Source: Mytilus galloprovincialis (lineage: Eukaryota > Mollusca > Bivalvia > Mytilida > Mytilidae). From it: a stretch of DNA of 64,000 bases. Position 1 is the first letter of the stretch; every line of letters starts with the position of its first letter. The stretch covers positions 63,148,439 to 63,212,438 of the forward strand of contig NC_134847.1 of assembly GCF_965363235.1 (NCBI RefSeq), read 5' to 3'. Positions 33,200-48,100 of the stretch are shown here, in pieces. The notes beneath the pieces are model-generated. The model was not told the origin of the DNA, ran no database searches, and worked only from the letters and a program-made list of their open reading frames with translations. Position numbers and translations under genes: made by a program.

Positions 33200-36100
33200 G
33201 TAAGTTATAATATTCATCATATTCATATCAGAGATGGGCCCGATTACTTTCAATGTAATTGATTAAATAACAATTACTTTGTCATTTGTACGATTAAATT
33301 TAATTAATGATTACATCATTTCTGAAAGTATCTGATTAAATTAATGATTACATTTGCAAAGTAATCATGATTACATCTGATTACAATGAATTTAAAAACA
33401 AAACATTTTGAATGATGTGAATGAATAAACGTTCAATATAACTATAGCATTTTTGAGAAAGTATTTCATTTGGTTCAATTTTAAAATGATAACTTCAAAT
33501 TAAACTTCATCTATTTAAATAAACACCAAATTTCGCTACATATATATACATTACACTTTATCACCAATGATCTCTGAATTATTTTGAATTAAATTTAATA
33601 TAGATATATCATAATCAAGAGTTTTTTTGTTTGTCTTCTGACCTCTTTCATAATTTATATATATATGTATTCCAAGTTGCAGTTTATCATGTTTATGGAA
33701 GTTTAAATATGGATGAAATAAAGTTACCAGTTAAAACTATGTTAAATTTTAATAGAAATGTTTAATCAAATTGTAAACAATATGTAAGTACTAAAAATCA
33801 TTGCATTTTACATGTCCAGTCCAAATACATTTTTTAAAATTTTAAACTACATATTTGTCCAACTTTTAATTTAGTTTGTGCTAATTAGATAAATTTTAAT
33901 GTCTGATTTATCTTTTATCATATATATTTCCCTACAGCTATACTCAATTGGTAATTGCAATAAAATCAAACCTTAATTAGTCTCCTACCTGTCAATTCAA
34001 AGTTGACAAAAATCACGAAAATTAACAAAAGATTATAATTCAGGGTTAAAGAAAAGTATTACTTGAATATATAACAGTTATTATCAAATATTAATATGAA
34101 GATCATTATAAAACGATGAATATACATGTATATACAATATCTTTTACTAAGATAAAAGGTATATAATTGTATTATATGTCTCTGCTTAGGCTAATGATGA
34201 CTTTTCAATACTGTAACAGTTTATTTTTTACTGAAGTAGACATGCTTAAATTAACCAAACCATTTTAGTATGTTAAAAGTTTATCAAATATGAATAACAA
34301 AGAGGTTCATTTTATGACCAAAAACACAATTTTAGATTGTTTTCATTGTAATCAGAATGTAATCAAAAAGCAATAATAATTACAGGGTATTTTGAAAAGT
34401 AATTGATTAAATTAAATTACATGTAATCAGATTTTTGGCTGATTAATGATTACACTGATTACTTGAAAAATTGTAATCAATTACAGCTGATTAACGATTA
34501 CAATTACAATTACCCCAAGTCTGATTCATACAATCAACATGTATAAAGGTTCAAGTAAAGGTGCATGCTTTGAATACAACCTTTTAAGGTACCGGTAAAC
34601 AATATTTCTTTATATTAGCCTAAATTTAAAGATGAATTATAATATTAATTGAGCCTAATGGAGAAAATTATCCAGTTGCTTTTTTTGGATAGGCTTTTTC
34701 ATGTCAATGATATTTGCACAAGAAATTAAAAACAAAAATCGCATTTTACTCTTTCAGTATAATTTTTATGGATTTTTATTTTATGCTATTTATTATGAAT
34801 TTATTTCAGATCAAAACCAGGTACAAGTGATAAATCTCGTGGAAGTAGTTTAATGGTATCGCCAAAGAAAGGAATATCTGCTCTAGATACCCAAGGTCAT
34901 GGTGTGTCAATAGCTGATGATGATGCTGTAATGTCACATATGGATTCATTCTGTACACGCATAAAACAGCTGATTGATGTTATCAATACACTGTCTCAGT
35001 ACAACAAGTAAGTGATATATGGAATCATTTGCATACATAAAACAACTGATTGATGTCATCAGTACACTGTCTTAGTACAACAAGTAAGTTATATATAGAA
35101 TCATTTAGATACATAAAACAGCTGATATTGTCATCAATACCCGAAACTCAGTACAACAAGTAAGTTATACAGGAAATCATTTGCATACATAAAACAGCTG
35201 ATTGATGTCATCAATACACTGTCTCAGTACAACTAGTAAGTTATACATGGAATCATTTGCATACATAAAACAGCGTTTCTATATTAGAATTTGATACTAT
35301 TAACTTTGATATGCCACATTTTATGCCTTTGTTATTTTCTATTTAAGGTGACATACTATTCACACCCGAATACAGTTTGCATTGTTTTATTCTTTCAATT
35401 AAAGCTTTTTATAAGTTTTAAACTTTTAATGTTTTAAATTTTTATTACCATGTTTTTGTTAAAGGATGGTCACTTTGACAGCTGGTATGCCTAGACTGAG
35501 GAAAGATGATTTTGTTTTTGAAGATGAAACAGAAAAAGAAGAATATAAATATAGAAAGCGACAACTAGAAGCCAGAAAAGCATTAGGTTTGCTTTCTTTT
35601 TAAACATTTATATCTGTATTAGAATCAATGTTAGATAACCAATTTTACTTTCTTTGACAGCTAAATCATTCTTCTTTTATTTTGATCATATCGAAATTTT
35701 ATTTTCTTTTTTTAAATTAAACATCCTTGGTCTTCAATTTTGGGGTATGAAGAAACTTAATGCAGGAAAACACTTCAAACTCAACAAATGTGAAAAGTGT
35801 TCTTTTTATACAACTGCAAAAAAAAATTTGGGATTGTATAATAGTACGTCGTTGTTTGCGTCGTCTTTGTTTGCGTTGTCGTCCAAAGACACATTTGGTT
35901 TCCGGACAATCCCTTTAGTTTAAGTGAATGGATCTTCATGAAATTTAATAAGAAGGTTCAATACTACAGAATGAACATTAGGATTGATTTTGGGGATGAC
36001 GGTCCCAACTGTTTAGGAATTAGGGGCCTAAAAGGGGCTCAAAACAAGCATTTTTCTACTTGCAGGATAATAACTTATGTATAAGTATTTCAATTGCTCT

Positions 36101-39100
36101 CAAATGGTACCACAATGTTTAATACCACAAGTAGAAGGCTTGGATTCCTTCTGGGGGTTACTATAGTTAAGGGCACACAGTTAAGGGCCAAAAAGGGGCC
36201 TAAAACAAGCATTTTTGTAGTTTCTGTACAATTCCTTGTTTCTTTTAGAATAAGATAAATTACTTAATTCAAAGTTACGATGTGTGAACCTTATTTTTTT
36301 ACAAGTTTTAACATGTTTCTGATGCTTTTATCAGCTTGGCAGCCTTGCGTCTATAGTACAATATATCATATTTTAGGAAAATAGAATCCTCAACATTTAT
36401 TTGTATTTATTTAAACCATTCTATGAGTGCATTTGACTCAGCTTCCAAAGTTTATATCAATGAAAGAATATCAGGATTACAGAAAAAAAAACAATGTTTG
36501 CTGCATATTTATACAGGGAACTTAGAAAGCATTACACATAATAATAATTTCTCAAATGAAAAATATAAAGTAGAAACAATTATTTTGCTGCATATTTTCA
36601 GAGAGAGAAGCTGCTGAACAAGAAGAGGCAATGAATGCTGAGAACTCCCTTGAGAGGAGTCTAGGGACCATAGCTGAGGACGAAGACACCCCTAATTCTG
36701 AAGGAGGATCAAAAACAGATCTAAGGAAGGACGAAGGAGTCATAGCTAAAAATGATGAAGTGTTTGATTCTAAAGATAAAGAGAACAATCAAGGACTTAA
36801 TGAAGAACAATTAGCTGTATTGAGTATGTGTCTTTGTTTCTGCCTCTTACCGATTACTCTAGTATTGATTATTCTGATGTGTAAACTTTTAAGACATAGT
36901 GTCAGCTATTTCATTTACTTTTACATCAGTTGTCCAGTTTTAAAAGCTTTAAAAAATTTCCTTTCAAACTTCTAAACTGATAACAATTAGATATGCCTTG
37001 AATTAATTGTTGGTCATTTCTGATCAGCCCATTATTTTTAATACTGTTAACATTCCATAAGTGTTAAAATACCAATATTGATACCATTATTTTTGATACT
37101 GTTAACATTCCATAAGTGTTAAAATACCAATATTGATATTGTTGTCTGCAGTATCATGTAACTGCCAGTTGGCAAAATCTACCAACAATAATATTTGCAG
37201 GAGTTTCTAGACACAATGAAAACTTGAAATTCAAAGGTAAAAATTAATAAAAGAGAGCAGAAAATACCAAATGGATATTCAAACTCATAAGTCCTTGACA
37301 AATTGACAACACCATGACAAAACAAAATTACCAAAAGACAAACAACAGTATACAAAATACAACATATAATACTAAAGACTGGGCAACACAAACCTAACTA
37401 AATACCATGTGTGATCACAGGTGCTCTGGATGGGTAAGCAGGTTCTACTCCACACCCATTGTTTTGTTTTTTGCTTGACTTAACTGAACCATATTTTGAC
37501 CACTGTTTATTGAAATTTCTTTTATCTGTAGGGAAATATTACCCAGAAGATGAGGAGGATGACGGTCCTGGAGTGTCAGCTGTTATTCTGGATCACCTCG
37601 ATCAGATGACTAGGGCTATGTCTGATAATGTTACCACCAAAACAATGTTAGATGTAGAATCTAAGGTAAGACATACAGAGAGGTCTGTTTTCTGAAAAAG
37701 AATATGGCTTTCTTAAGTTGTCACAACAAAGTTGTGATTTTAACAAAGCTGCATTTGAGATATCTATATTTAAGTTTTAAAGACAGACATTTCAGATAAT
37801 TTTTTTGAACTTTGAAGGTAAAATACGAGAACAGAGAAGGAAATTAATTATTATCTTAAAGTAACCACATTCATTTAATGAGTGATTTTTGACAGCATTT
37901 CTATGGGGACAGTATAACAAAGTTCTTTAAGAAAAGACGACAGAGTAATTTTAATGGTGATGACCAAGAAGAAATAGAGGAACATTCGGTATCATTTGAT
38001 TGAATGTTTTTATGTGGAATTCAGAGTAATATTTTTCAGCATTTTATAGAGTTTCTTTAAAAATCAAAGGTTGTAAGAGGAACTCATCTAGAATTTTGAA
38101 GTAGAAAAAACTTCAAAACACACAATTTATATTACTTTTTTGTTTTTTATTTTTCGCATACAATTTTTCAGAAATTTTAAGGATAAATATTTACCTGATC
38201 AACACACTCTTACAACTAAATTTAGCTATTGGATATGGCTAACAGGATTAATTTAAGTCAGGTCCTGCTAAGATATTACTGTGAATTCAAGAGTTTTTGT
38301 ATTTATATTTATTGAGGTCATTTGACTATTGTTTTAAACTTTTGTATTGTTTCATGTTCTTTTTATGCCCCACCTACGATAGCCAATTTCACGGTCCACT
38401 GAACATAAAAAATGAAAGTGCATGTTTCAGGTTAAAGTTTTTCAGGTTAAAGTTTTTGGTCAAGGTAGTTTTTGATGAAGTTGAAGTCCAATCAACTTGA
38501 AACTTAGTACACATGTTCCTTATGATATGATCTTTCTAATTTTAAAGCCAAATTAAACTTTTGACCCCAATTTCACGGTCCACTGAACATAGAAAATGAA
38601 AGTGCATGTTTCAGGTTAAAGTTTTTGGTCAAGGTAGTTTTTGATGAAGTTGAAGTCCAATCAACTTGAAACTTAGTACACATGTTCCCTATGATATTAT
38701 CTTTCTAATTTTAATGCCTAATTATATTTTTTATCCAATTTCATGGTCCATTGAACATGGAAAATGATAGTGTGAGTGGGGCATCCGTGTACTTTGGACA
38801 CATTCTTGTTTTCTCTTGAATTCCTGTTATATGATATTCGTTTTCTTGTCGTATATCTTTTAAATGTGCTTGTAGGGTAATTTTTAATAGGTAAAATTGT
38901 TATCAATGTTTTAATGTTTAATTCAATATAAAAAAAACAAAATGCTATTCAGATGGTATATGAAAATTTGATTAAAATTATTGAACTGCAGTTTTGGTAA
39001 TTGAATACAATAGAAACATTTCTTTAATACAATAGCTCCCATTTAAATCGTTCATTATTTAAATAAAAAACATTGTCTCATTGCATTAAATGCATAAAAT

Positions 39101-42100
39101 CAGCTTCTGTCCCATAGTTAAGAATCAACTGTAACGCTATACTTTTTTCTAGATGAATTACAATGACAAATAATAAATATTTTCTAAATTAAATGATGCC
39201 AGATAATAATCAGCAAATTGATTGACAATTACAATTAAAATAATTTGATATACAAATGTATTAAAAAGTAGAACTTTGTTTTAATGTTTTTAATTTTACC
39301 TGTTAAAGAAAAGTTTGTAAGGATATATATTTTCATTACCTTTGCAGGATAGAGATAGATTTGATATGTACTACAATAACTTTAGAAGAGTTTATATGAT
39401 ATATATTTATTTTACTTTTACAGGATAGAGATAGATTTGATATGTACTACAACAACTTTGCTGAGATAGTTCAGGAACAAGAAAAATTGCTCTCAGCCTA
39501 CCTTAAAGTTATCTTCATGAGGAAAATGAAAACACAACAAGGACTTGATATTATTACAAGGTAAGCTTATCAGAGATAATGCAATAAGCTATGAAATCAT
39601 GAAGTTTTTTTTTTTAAATACAAATGTTTTAGTGAAAGAATAAAATATGCTTTGTAAGTAGTGAATCACAAAAAGGATAACATGATGAAACATTTGACCC
39701 AGAAACGCATGATTTACTGAAAAAAATATAATTGGAATATTTATAGCAATATTAATATTAGTCATCCTTTTTAAATGGCAAAAATAAGTTTGAAATTGAC
39801 CATTTGGATGCCTCCACTAACAATGGTAAGCAATCGCCATATTAAATCTGCATAACATGCAATTCTTGTTTCAATATTAATAGCAATCTCAGTGTTTCAT
39901 ACATCTTCATTTTCATATGACAGTATATTTCAAATTACATGTTAAATTTTCAGATTTGGACCAGTACAGGGTAGGCCAGGGATTAGAACCACAATAGCAG
40001 AGAAGTTTGTAGAGATCTTTAATTGGTATGAAACTGATCTGGAGGAAGTTCAGAGAATTTATGAAACACACAAGGTAAAGTTTTAAATAGTTATATATAA
40101 AACATGGTATGAACAAGTAAAATGTATTTTCAGCTTTTTATTATTATCATAATACAACTAAAGGAGTACTATTATCAGTTTCATTGGACATTATAACTAA
40201 CTTTACATCGGTTGGAAAAAGAAAAAAATCATTTTGATACTTTTAGTTTATATAACTTAGAGAAATGCAGCCCTATTGTTGTTAATTTTTGTGTCATATG
40301 GTCTATCTTTGAGAGTTGTCTCATTGGCCATCATACCACATCTTTTATCTTTATATGTAACATATCATTATATAAGCTAGCTAACCTATTACTGATGCAA
40401 TTTAGGTTACAATGATGAAGATAACAAAAGAAATTTATCATCAGTTTCTGAACCATACTTAGTTAAAAAGAATGATTTAGAACCTGTGTTACATTAAAAC
40501 AGGCAAACATGCAAATGTATTCTTAGAATCTTACCACAATTTATTCCCCTCTGAAGAAAAAATGACCTCACTCTCTTTATTTTTATCCTAAAATTACAAT
40601 TTATGAATAAATAATTGATCTTAATGTAATTTGTATTAAATTTCTATAGGAAAGTCCACAGATGGTGAGGAATGCACCTCCTGCAGCCGGAGCTATCCAC
40701 TGGTCCCGTCAACTTCTGAAGAGAATCGAGAATCCAATGAAAGTGTTCCGTGATAATAGAGCAATCAATCAATTAGGAGACTTCAGTAGAATAGTCAAAA
40801 TATACAATAGACTTGCCACTGCTCTAGTGACATTTGAGAGTTTATGGTTTGCTCAGTGGAAGAACAGAATTGAACATGCCAAAGCAGGACTTAGGGCTAC
40901 ATTGTTTATAAATCATCCAAATACAGGAGAAATTCTTGTCAATACTGATGAAAGGTATGCAACAGGATAGGGACATAGTTAGTCAATAATGATCAAAACG
41001 GTTTTTCTTAAATAATTCACACTTCAAAAGTTACAAGAATCATATAGAAGTTTGTCTGACATGAATATAAATAACTTGCAGGTGTATAATTCCAGGAGCG
41101 ACCTATGATTTATCTACAATTCAGAAAACAAGGTAGCTCTGTTGAGAGGGTTTTGCTAAACCGACTGTTATTTCTTAAACTTTCTGAGTAACCCTTATCT
41201 ATCTGTTATAACAGAAAATCTTAATGTACATAAAATTGTTGAAACAGAACAAATCTTCAATTATTTAGAAAAGATATTTTATATTTCATTTAAAAAATAA
41301 ATTTTAAAGATTTATAAAAAAATAAGTCTGTGTACCCCTATATATTTTAAGCTATAAATACATTTGATTATATAATATTTTTTTCAGAGTACTGGAGCTG
41401 ATCCATGAGGCTAAATGGTTAACCAGACTGGGTATTCAGATTCCAGACTCAGCTACTGCCATTATGCAGCAAGAGTCACGCTTCAAAAGTTACAAGAGTC
41501 ATTTAGAACTAGTTTTACATGAGTACAAGGAAACATGCAAGTGTATTCCAGAATCTCTCCAGAATTTATTCACTCCTCATACTAAGTTTGTTGAGGAGCA
41601 GTTACAACCTGGACTGACAACTCTAGCATGGAATAGCATGAATATAGGTATTTCTATCTTTTTTATATGAACATAGGCTTTTTTAACAGAAAATGCTGAA
41701 TTTGATATCCTGACCTGTTCATATAAAGACGAGATGCATATAATAGAATTACTCTCACATTTTCATGATTTAATATCTGCTAGTCTTAAAATTTACTAAG
41801 AGACATTTTTTGTCAAAATGATTATTCAAGTATATCTGATGTGTTACCATTCAATGTTATCGACCGAGAATTTTCATAATTTCAAAACAATTTATAAACT
41901 GTTTTCTATTTTCAGATGCCTTTTTACATCAGATCCATTCTGCTACAAACAGATTGAAGGACAGAAGTACCAAAGTTCAGGACATTATGGAGAATGATGT
42001 TGCTGGATCACTAGAAGCCATCAAGAATTTCTATCTGTTTGATTATGAAGAAGCTATCACCAGACCATGGGTAGGTCTATCTTTTAATTATTAACTATTC

Positions 42101-45100
42101 TTTTATATTTTTGTTTATATGGCTGCTGTCAATTAAATTTCTAGAAATGATTGATAATTGTGTGGAGCAGAAAGGTGAGGGGGGTAGAAAAGTAATCACA
42201 AATGCACTGTTATTTCATTTAGATATCTTGATTATGATTTACATTTAAATTATGTGTTGGGAATTGTTAACCCTTTCGCCGATGAGTCCCGGTTTACCTG
42301 GATTCACGCTTCAGACAGCTGACGACGAGTCCCGTTTTACCGGGATCAGAATACATCTTTTATATTTCCCGCTCAAAACAGTGCAAACATGAGTTATCTT
42401 TCTTTGATGAATACCCGGATGAAAGTGTAAACATGACGCTTCCGTTTGTTGAAAACCGTGTCAAAATCAGAGGAAATTTACGGAATTTACGAGAATTTGA
42501 AATGAGGAAACATTTTTTTTGAAAGAAAATGGAAGAATTGAAGCCAAACTAGTATACTTTTTAGACATAAAATGTCGTTTTATGTACAAAACACTTGGAA
42601 TGGACATCGTTCAGTGTGAGGAATTTGTACAGTCTCATAAAATTTTTCAAAATTTTGCCGTTTTGGGTTAAAAAATTACGATTTGGGGTCAAAGAGCAGA
42701 ATTTTGAGAATTTCACCTATATAATGACGAAAATTAGAAAATTTGAATATTTTATGAAGAAAAAATTATCAAAACATAAACAAAACTGTGAACATGGTGT
42801 TAGTGAATGATATAAATACACAAATAACTACAAACAAGTTTTTATTGACATTTATTATGAAGATCTCCCACTTGAGTAAAAGTAGCCAGGGAAGCCATCG
42901 TCTCAGAGTAGCTTCTGTCTGGGCAGCAATCGGTGAAAGGGTTAAAGTTGGTAATTTTCGATTTTTTGCTATTTCACAAGATCTATTGTTTAGATATCAT
43001 ATTTTAGGATCACAGATAAAAATCTCTAGTACTAAACTTATAATGTATCTCATTTGGTTACTTGAAATAATTTGTGCAGAATATAATAACTGAGAAACAG
43101 AACTTTATCTTATGTTTGCAAAACAATGTAATGATCATTGGATGTTTCCTTTGTTATAGCCACCCCATGAGTTTAGAGATGTAATGTTAGACAGAGTACA
43201 AGAAAAAGTGGGAGAACTACAGAAGCTGGTACAGAGAGTTATGAATGGTTTACTGGCTGTGGCTAATCTACTGGCTACTAGAAAGGTACGAGTCAGCACT
43301 TTTTCCGGTAGAATTTTATCCCCACAAGATTTTCTATCATATAAAACAACCAATCATATATAGTCCTTTATCCAATATTTTTGCATTATTTTAATTTTTT
43401 AAGCACATGTGTAATTTCAGTTACCAGCATTAACACATCATTTTACATTTTACAGGAATACATATATTCAGCTTCGAAAGGCTTTTTGTCCATGAAAAAT
43501 GTATCAGATAAAAGCAACCTTCAGAAACGTCATAGTGTAGCACATAAGACCTTGTCAGAAATGGTGGGATAATTTTTACTGAAACATATCACATATATAC
43601 ACTGTTTCAGTCAAATATATCATCAATTAGTTCATATATATCTATATACTTCTCTGTACCAGTAACTTCTCTTTTTAGTTACTAACAATAGTAAAAAATT
43701 AATACAAAATAAATCTTATTGCTCTGATAAAACCCTGGACACAGTCTGAATCCAAACTATGTGTGGGATACTTAATAAGAGGAACAAATAACAAATTTAT
43801 GTTGAAATTTATTGCTCAGATTAACAGTTTTTTTCTTCTGTAACTTATTCCTTTGTTTTCTGTATAGCTGTTCAGTACGAAAGAAAATCATGCACATGTG
43901 AGTTTCAAAGTAGTCTGGGCTTAAAACTGAAAGTGAAATAAAAGCACATAATCTACTGACGCATACTTATTTACCCAAAATTTTAACAGACTTTACCAAT
44001 CCCTTTGAACATAGGCATAGAAATAATAATCATTCTTGATAGAAATGTTATAATCTAAGATATTAAATTGCTAATATTAAACCTGATGTAAACATTAGAT
44101 TACTAATATCTATACAATAGTATAACATTTAATTAAATTTTGAAGGCGAGACATTTCTATGTGTCCACATGTGTCATAATGTGTATACTTTATAGTTACA
44201 TTGTAGATTAGAAAATTCATTTATAATTTTTTTTAGAATATTTATATATTTAACATTTTAAAAACTTGCATGTTCATATATACATTTAAAAAAAATCTTT
44301 TTAAGATAAATATAGTTATTTTTAAAAGTTATTTTCTGCATCGTACAAGATATATTTAAACAACAAATTCTTCTTTCATCTTAACCGACTTTATGGGAAG
44401 GTATATTGGAACAAAGTATATTTTATTTTCCTGGTATAAATATTAATTTTGATGTCATTAAAACAGCTATTTTTGGGATGACTTCATGAATAGATATTTA
44501 TTTTAAGCCAGTTATAGAATTTGGAACCTGCTTAAACAGTAGCTACGTCTAAATTGTACAAAAACATGACTTTGTAATGTACATTGTATCATTAAATAGA
44601 CAATAAGTTGTACTGTATCAAAAATGAGTTGTAAGAACAATCTGATTTATCTCTCTTGTAGTTGGAACATCATAACCCAAAGGCAAAGAAATTAGCATTA
44701 ATGGTAGATGACACTGAAGCCATGAAAGAAAAACAGAGAGCTGCAGAGGAAGAGAAATTCATTTCTAATCTTATATGTATGTTGAAATATTATTGATAGA
44801 TTACAGGTTTAATATGTCCATTATTTGTGAGATAACTTTTATGACCATGTTTAGTCCAGCAGACTATTTATATTCACAGGTTTGTCAATTTTTATTCTTT
44901 TAAAGAATTGTTTAGGAGGCACAGTTTTTACAAATTGATTATTTTTCAATTTGTTGGTTATGATATATTCCTTTATAGATTTTTTTAAATTAATAAATGA
45001 ATGAAGGTAATGTACCTCAGTCTTTTATGTTGACATCACGTAAAATCATTCAAAATCAATCAGATTAAATGCACTTTCTGTCACCTTACAATGAATACTA

Positions 45101-48100
45101 TTGTTTTACTATTTTAACTTTATAATACTTAGACTTTAAAATCAATCAAAAATCAAACTAGTCTTGAGGAATACTATTAAATAAAACATTTTACTAACCC
45201 AGATGTATTATTTAGAAAAAGTAGTCCCGGTAATTCAATTTGTAATATGTTTTAGCCTTTTACAAAGAACAAGTATATGAAGCTGTACTCACTGCCACTA
45301 AGAGATCTCTGTCAGCTTTAGTAGATTCTACAAGTTGTTCAGAAGAAGAACTAAGAACTGCCAGTGTATTGTCTAATCCTACATACTCACCAAACACTAG
45401 TCCTCGTCGTACCAGTAGAGCTGCTTCTGCTATGAGCAGGGTATCATCTGCTATGACAGAAAGACCGAATACCAGTATGTCAGCGTTATCCAATATGACT
45501 TGGACTACAGAGAAAACAAATGATCTCACATATCTTCAGTAAGTACATCATTTTTGTAGCAGTCAAATTGTTTATCACATACTAGAGTTATTGTAAAACA
45601 TGGTAGCTGGACTGATGTCTAGTGGATTATGATACAGATTACCAAGATAGGATTATAAATAATGACATAGGAAGAGAAATAATCTGTACCTTTTTAATAA
45701 GTTAATGCTATTTTTATAACATGTGCAATAAATTACTACACATCAGCATTAAAGAAACAATTTTTTATCAATTATTAAATGTAATTTTTTCATATTGAAA
45801 TTAAATTTCAACGAAGATCTTTTAAGGTTTGATAGAATATTTGATATGGTAGGTAGCCACTACTGAATTCTAAAACTGTTGTCCTTTCAGGTTTGAGATA
45901 GAAGTTGGTTTTAATATTCCAGTTATAGCAGTACAACCAACACTAGACACTGCCCAGACAGCCATTAATGATGTGGCTTCAGCTGTTGTAGAATCTTGTA
46001 GAGGTAAGGTATTATAATGAAGCTTGTCACTTAAACCAGACATTAATATGATGTTTGTATTATAATGAAGCTTGTCACATGCCACTGGAAGAATCCTTAA
46101 AGATACTGAAGGCAAGGTTAGGTATCTCATTGAAATGTAATAATTCTGCCCTACTTCCTGCAGAATAGATTTTTAAACATTCAAGTTGGAAGCATACAGT
46201 TGAAATGCCTAAACATTTTGCAAGACAATTTGTAGAATAAAGATGAGCCAGAAATAAAACAACATGGTTTAAAATAATAGATAGTTGAAGGTCAGCCTTC
46301 AGTGTATGACAACTGTTTGTACCATAAGTGTGATTGAGGCATTCTGTCATTAATTAATTATCATAACTTTCCTTTTTAGATGTAACCTGGGTAGAGAGGG
46401 ACAGAGTTTATGACTTCCATGACAGAATTACTTCAGATGCAGAAGTAAATCAAATGTTGACACAGCTAACACACATCGTAGAAGGTAGACAAAAGAATTA
46501 AAAATGTGAACACAACTTGTACATATCATAGAATATAGTTAGAGGCAGCAGAATTGAATCAAATTTTGACGCAGTTCACAAATGTCATCTCAATGAAAGT
46601 AGATTAAAGGACACAATTCAATTTAATTTGATATTTAATTTTTATTGAATTTCATTCGAATTGAGATAAATGATAAAAATTGTAATTTAACATCATGAAC
46701 ATTAAACTCATAAATCCTAATATAATTTCAGAAGATACATAATATTTTATTTCTTTGCAGATGTAGAACCAGTGATCAACAAGCATATCTTCCACTTTAG
46801 TTATTATGATTTTCTCTGGAAAGATGATCTACATGGCAACTTCAAGGAATTCATGCAATCAGATCCTGGCATGTTTGCCATCAAAAGAGAGGTAGAGAGA
46901 TACCTGTACATAGAAAAGAAGGTTCTCGCCATACCTGAAATCCTTCCTGTTGGTCCTATTTGTCTGAAAACTGACCCTATTAAAGATGCTTTACATGGAT
47001 TTGCCATGCAGTGGAAGAGTCATTTTGCTTCTGTTTTACATGAAGAAGCCAAGAAAAAACTAGATAGTGCTGTATTGTACAGGTCTAATGTACGTAATAG
47101 ACTAGAATTAGATGTGATATCATTGGACCAATTAAATAGTGCCTTACATTTACTGGAAGAACTCAGAGATATGGAAAACAAAATAGATGGAATTTATTTG
47201 CCTATAGAAACTATGTATGCCAAACTAAGGTAAGATGATATATTTTTATCCTGTTTAAAACATCTAACTGGTACTTAAACACTATTATTTCAAATGAATT
47301 TAAAAACAGCAGAAACATATTTCAGTTCAGATTTTAAAACAGAAAGGAAATGGGAAAGCCGTTATTAGGTAACTAAGGTACCCCTCTGAAGTTATCTAGC
47401 GGATACACTCAAAAATAGAAACCTTTGAAAAATAATTACATATAATTTTTTTTAAATTGTGTTAGTTTCTCTAATATTGTGATCAAATTAGGTAGTATGG
47501 TTTATAAAAATAGTGAAAGTTCTAAACTTTACTTACAAGGAGTATATAATACTTGTTATCATTACAGAGAATTTGAGCTGAGGTTACCTCGTAATGAGGT
47601 TGAGGAAGTTGATCAGTTACGAGACAAGTGGCAAGAATTGATGGAACTGGCAGAGGAAGTCAGGCATAAACTGCTGATAGAGAAGAGAGGAACATTTGAA
47701 CAAGAACTGGATAAACAAGTCAAGGTAAATACAATATATCTTGCATGATAGCATAAACTTCGATCATAAATGTCTAATTTGCTTCTTGAAGACTTGAGCA
47801 TTATGATTTATTGATGTTTGCGTTAGCACAAAACAGTCATATCGTGGCGAGTGCAAAAAACATTTTCTCTTTTTTTTGTCTGAAACAAATTGAAAAGTAT
47901 CTATTTTTCTGGTTATATTTTACTCAATTTGTTTTAGGGTGGCTGTGTAGTTATAGGAAAAATCTTAGACATGAAATTAACTATTTTACAATTAAAAATT
48001 TCATAGGCATTATCAAACAAATTAAATAGATGAATAGTAAAACATGCAATTGAAAATAAAATGTCTAGCATTCTAAGGAGTATCAGTTATTGTTTTATTC

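Noticed and set aside
42595..43093. Two overlapping plus-strand frames of 71 and 101 codons
   Set aside because: The first lies wholly inside the piggyBac-like element and the second runs out of it into intron; no transposase motifs.
45260..45529. Minus-strand frame opposite a dynein exon
   Set aside because: Shadow of the Ser-rich coding exon on the plus strand.
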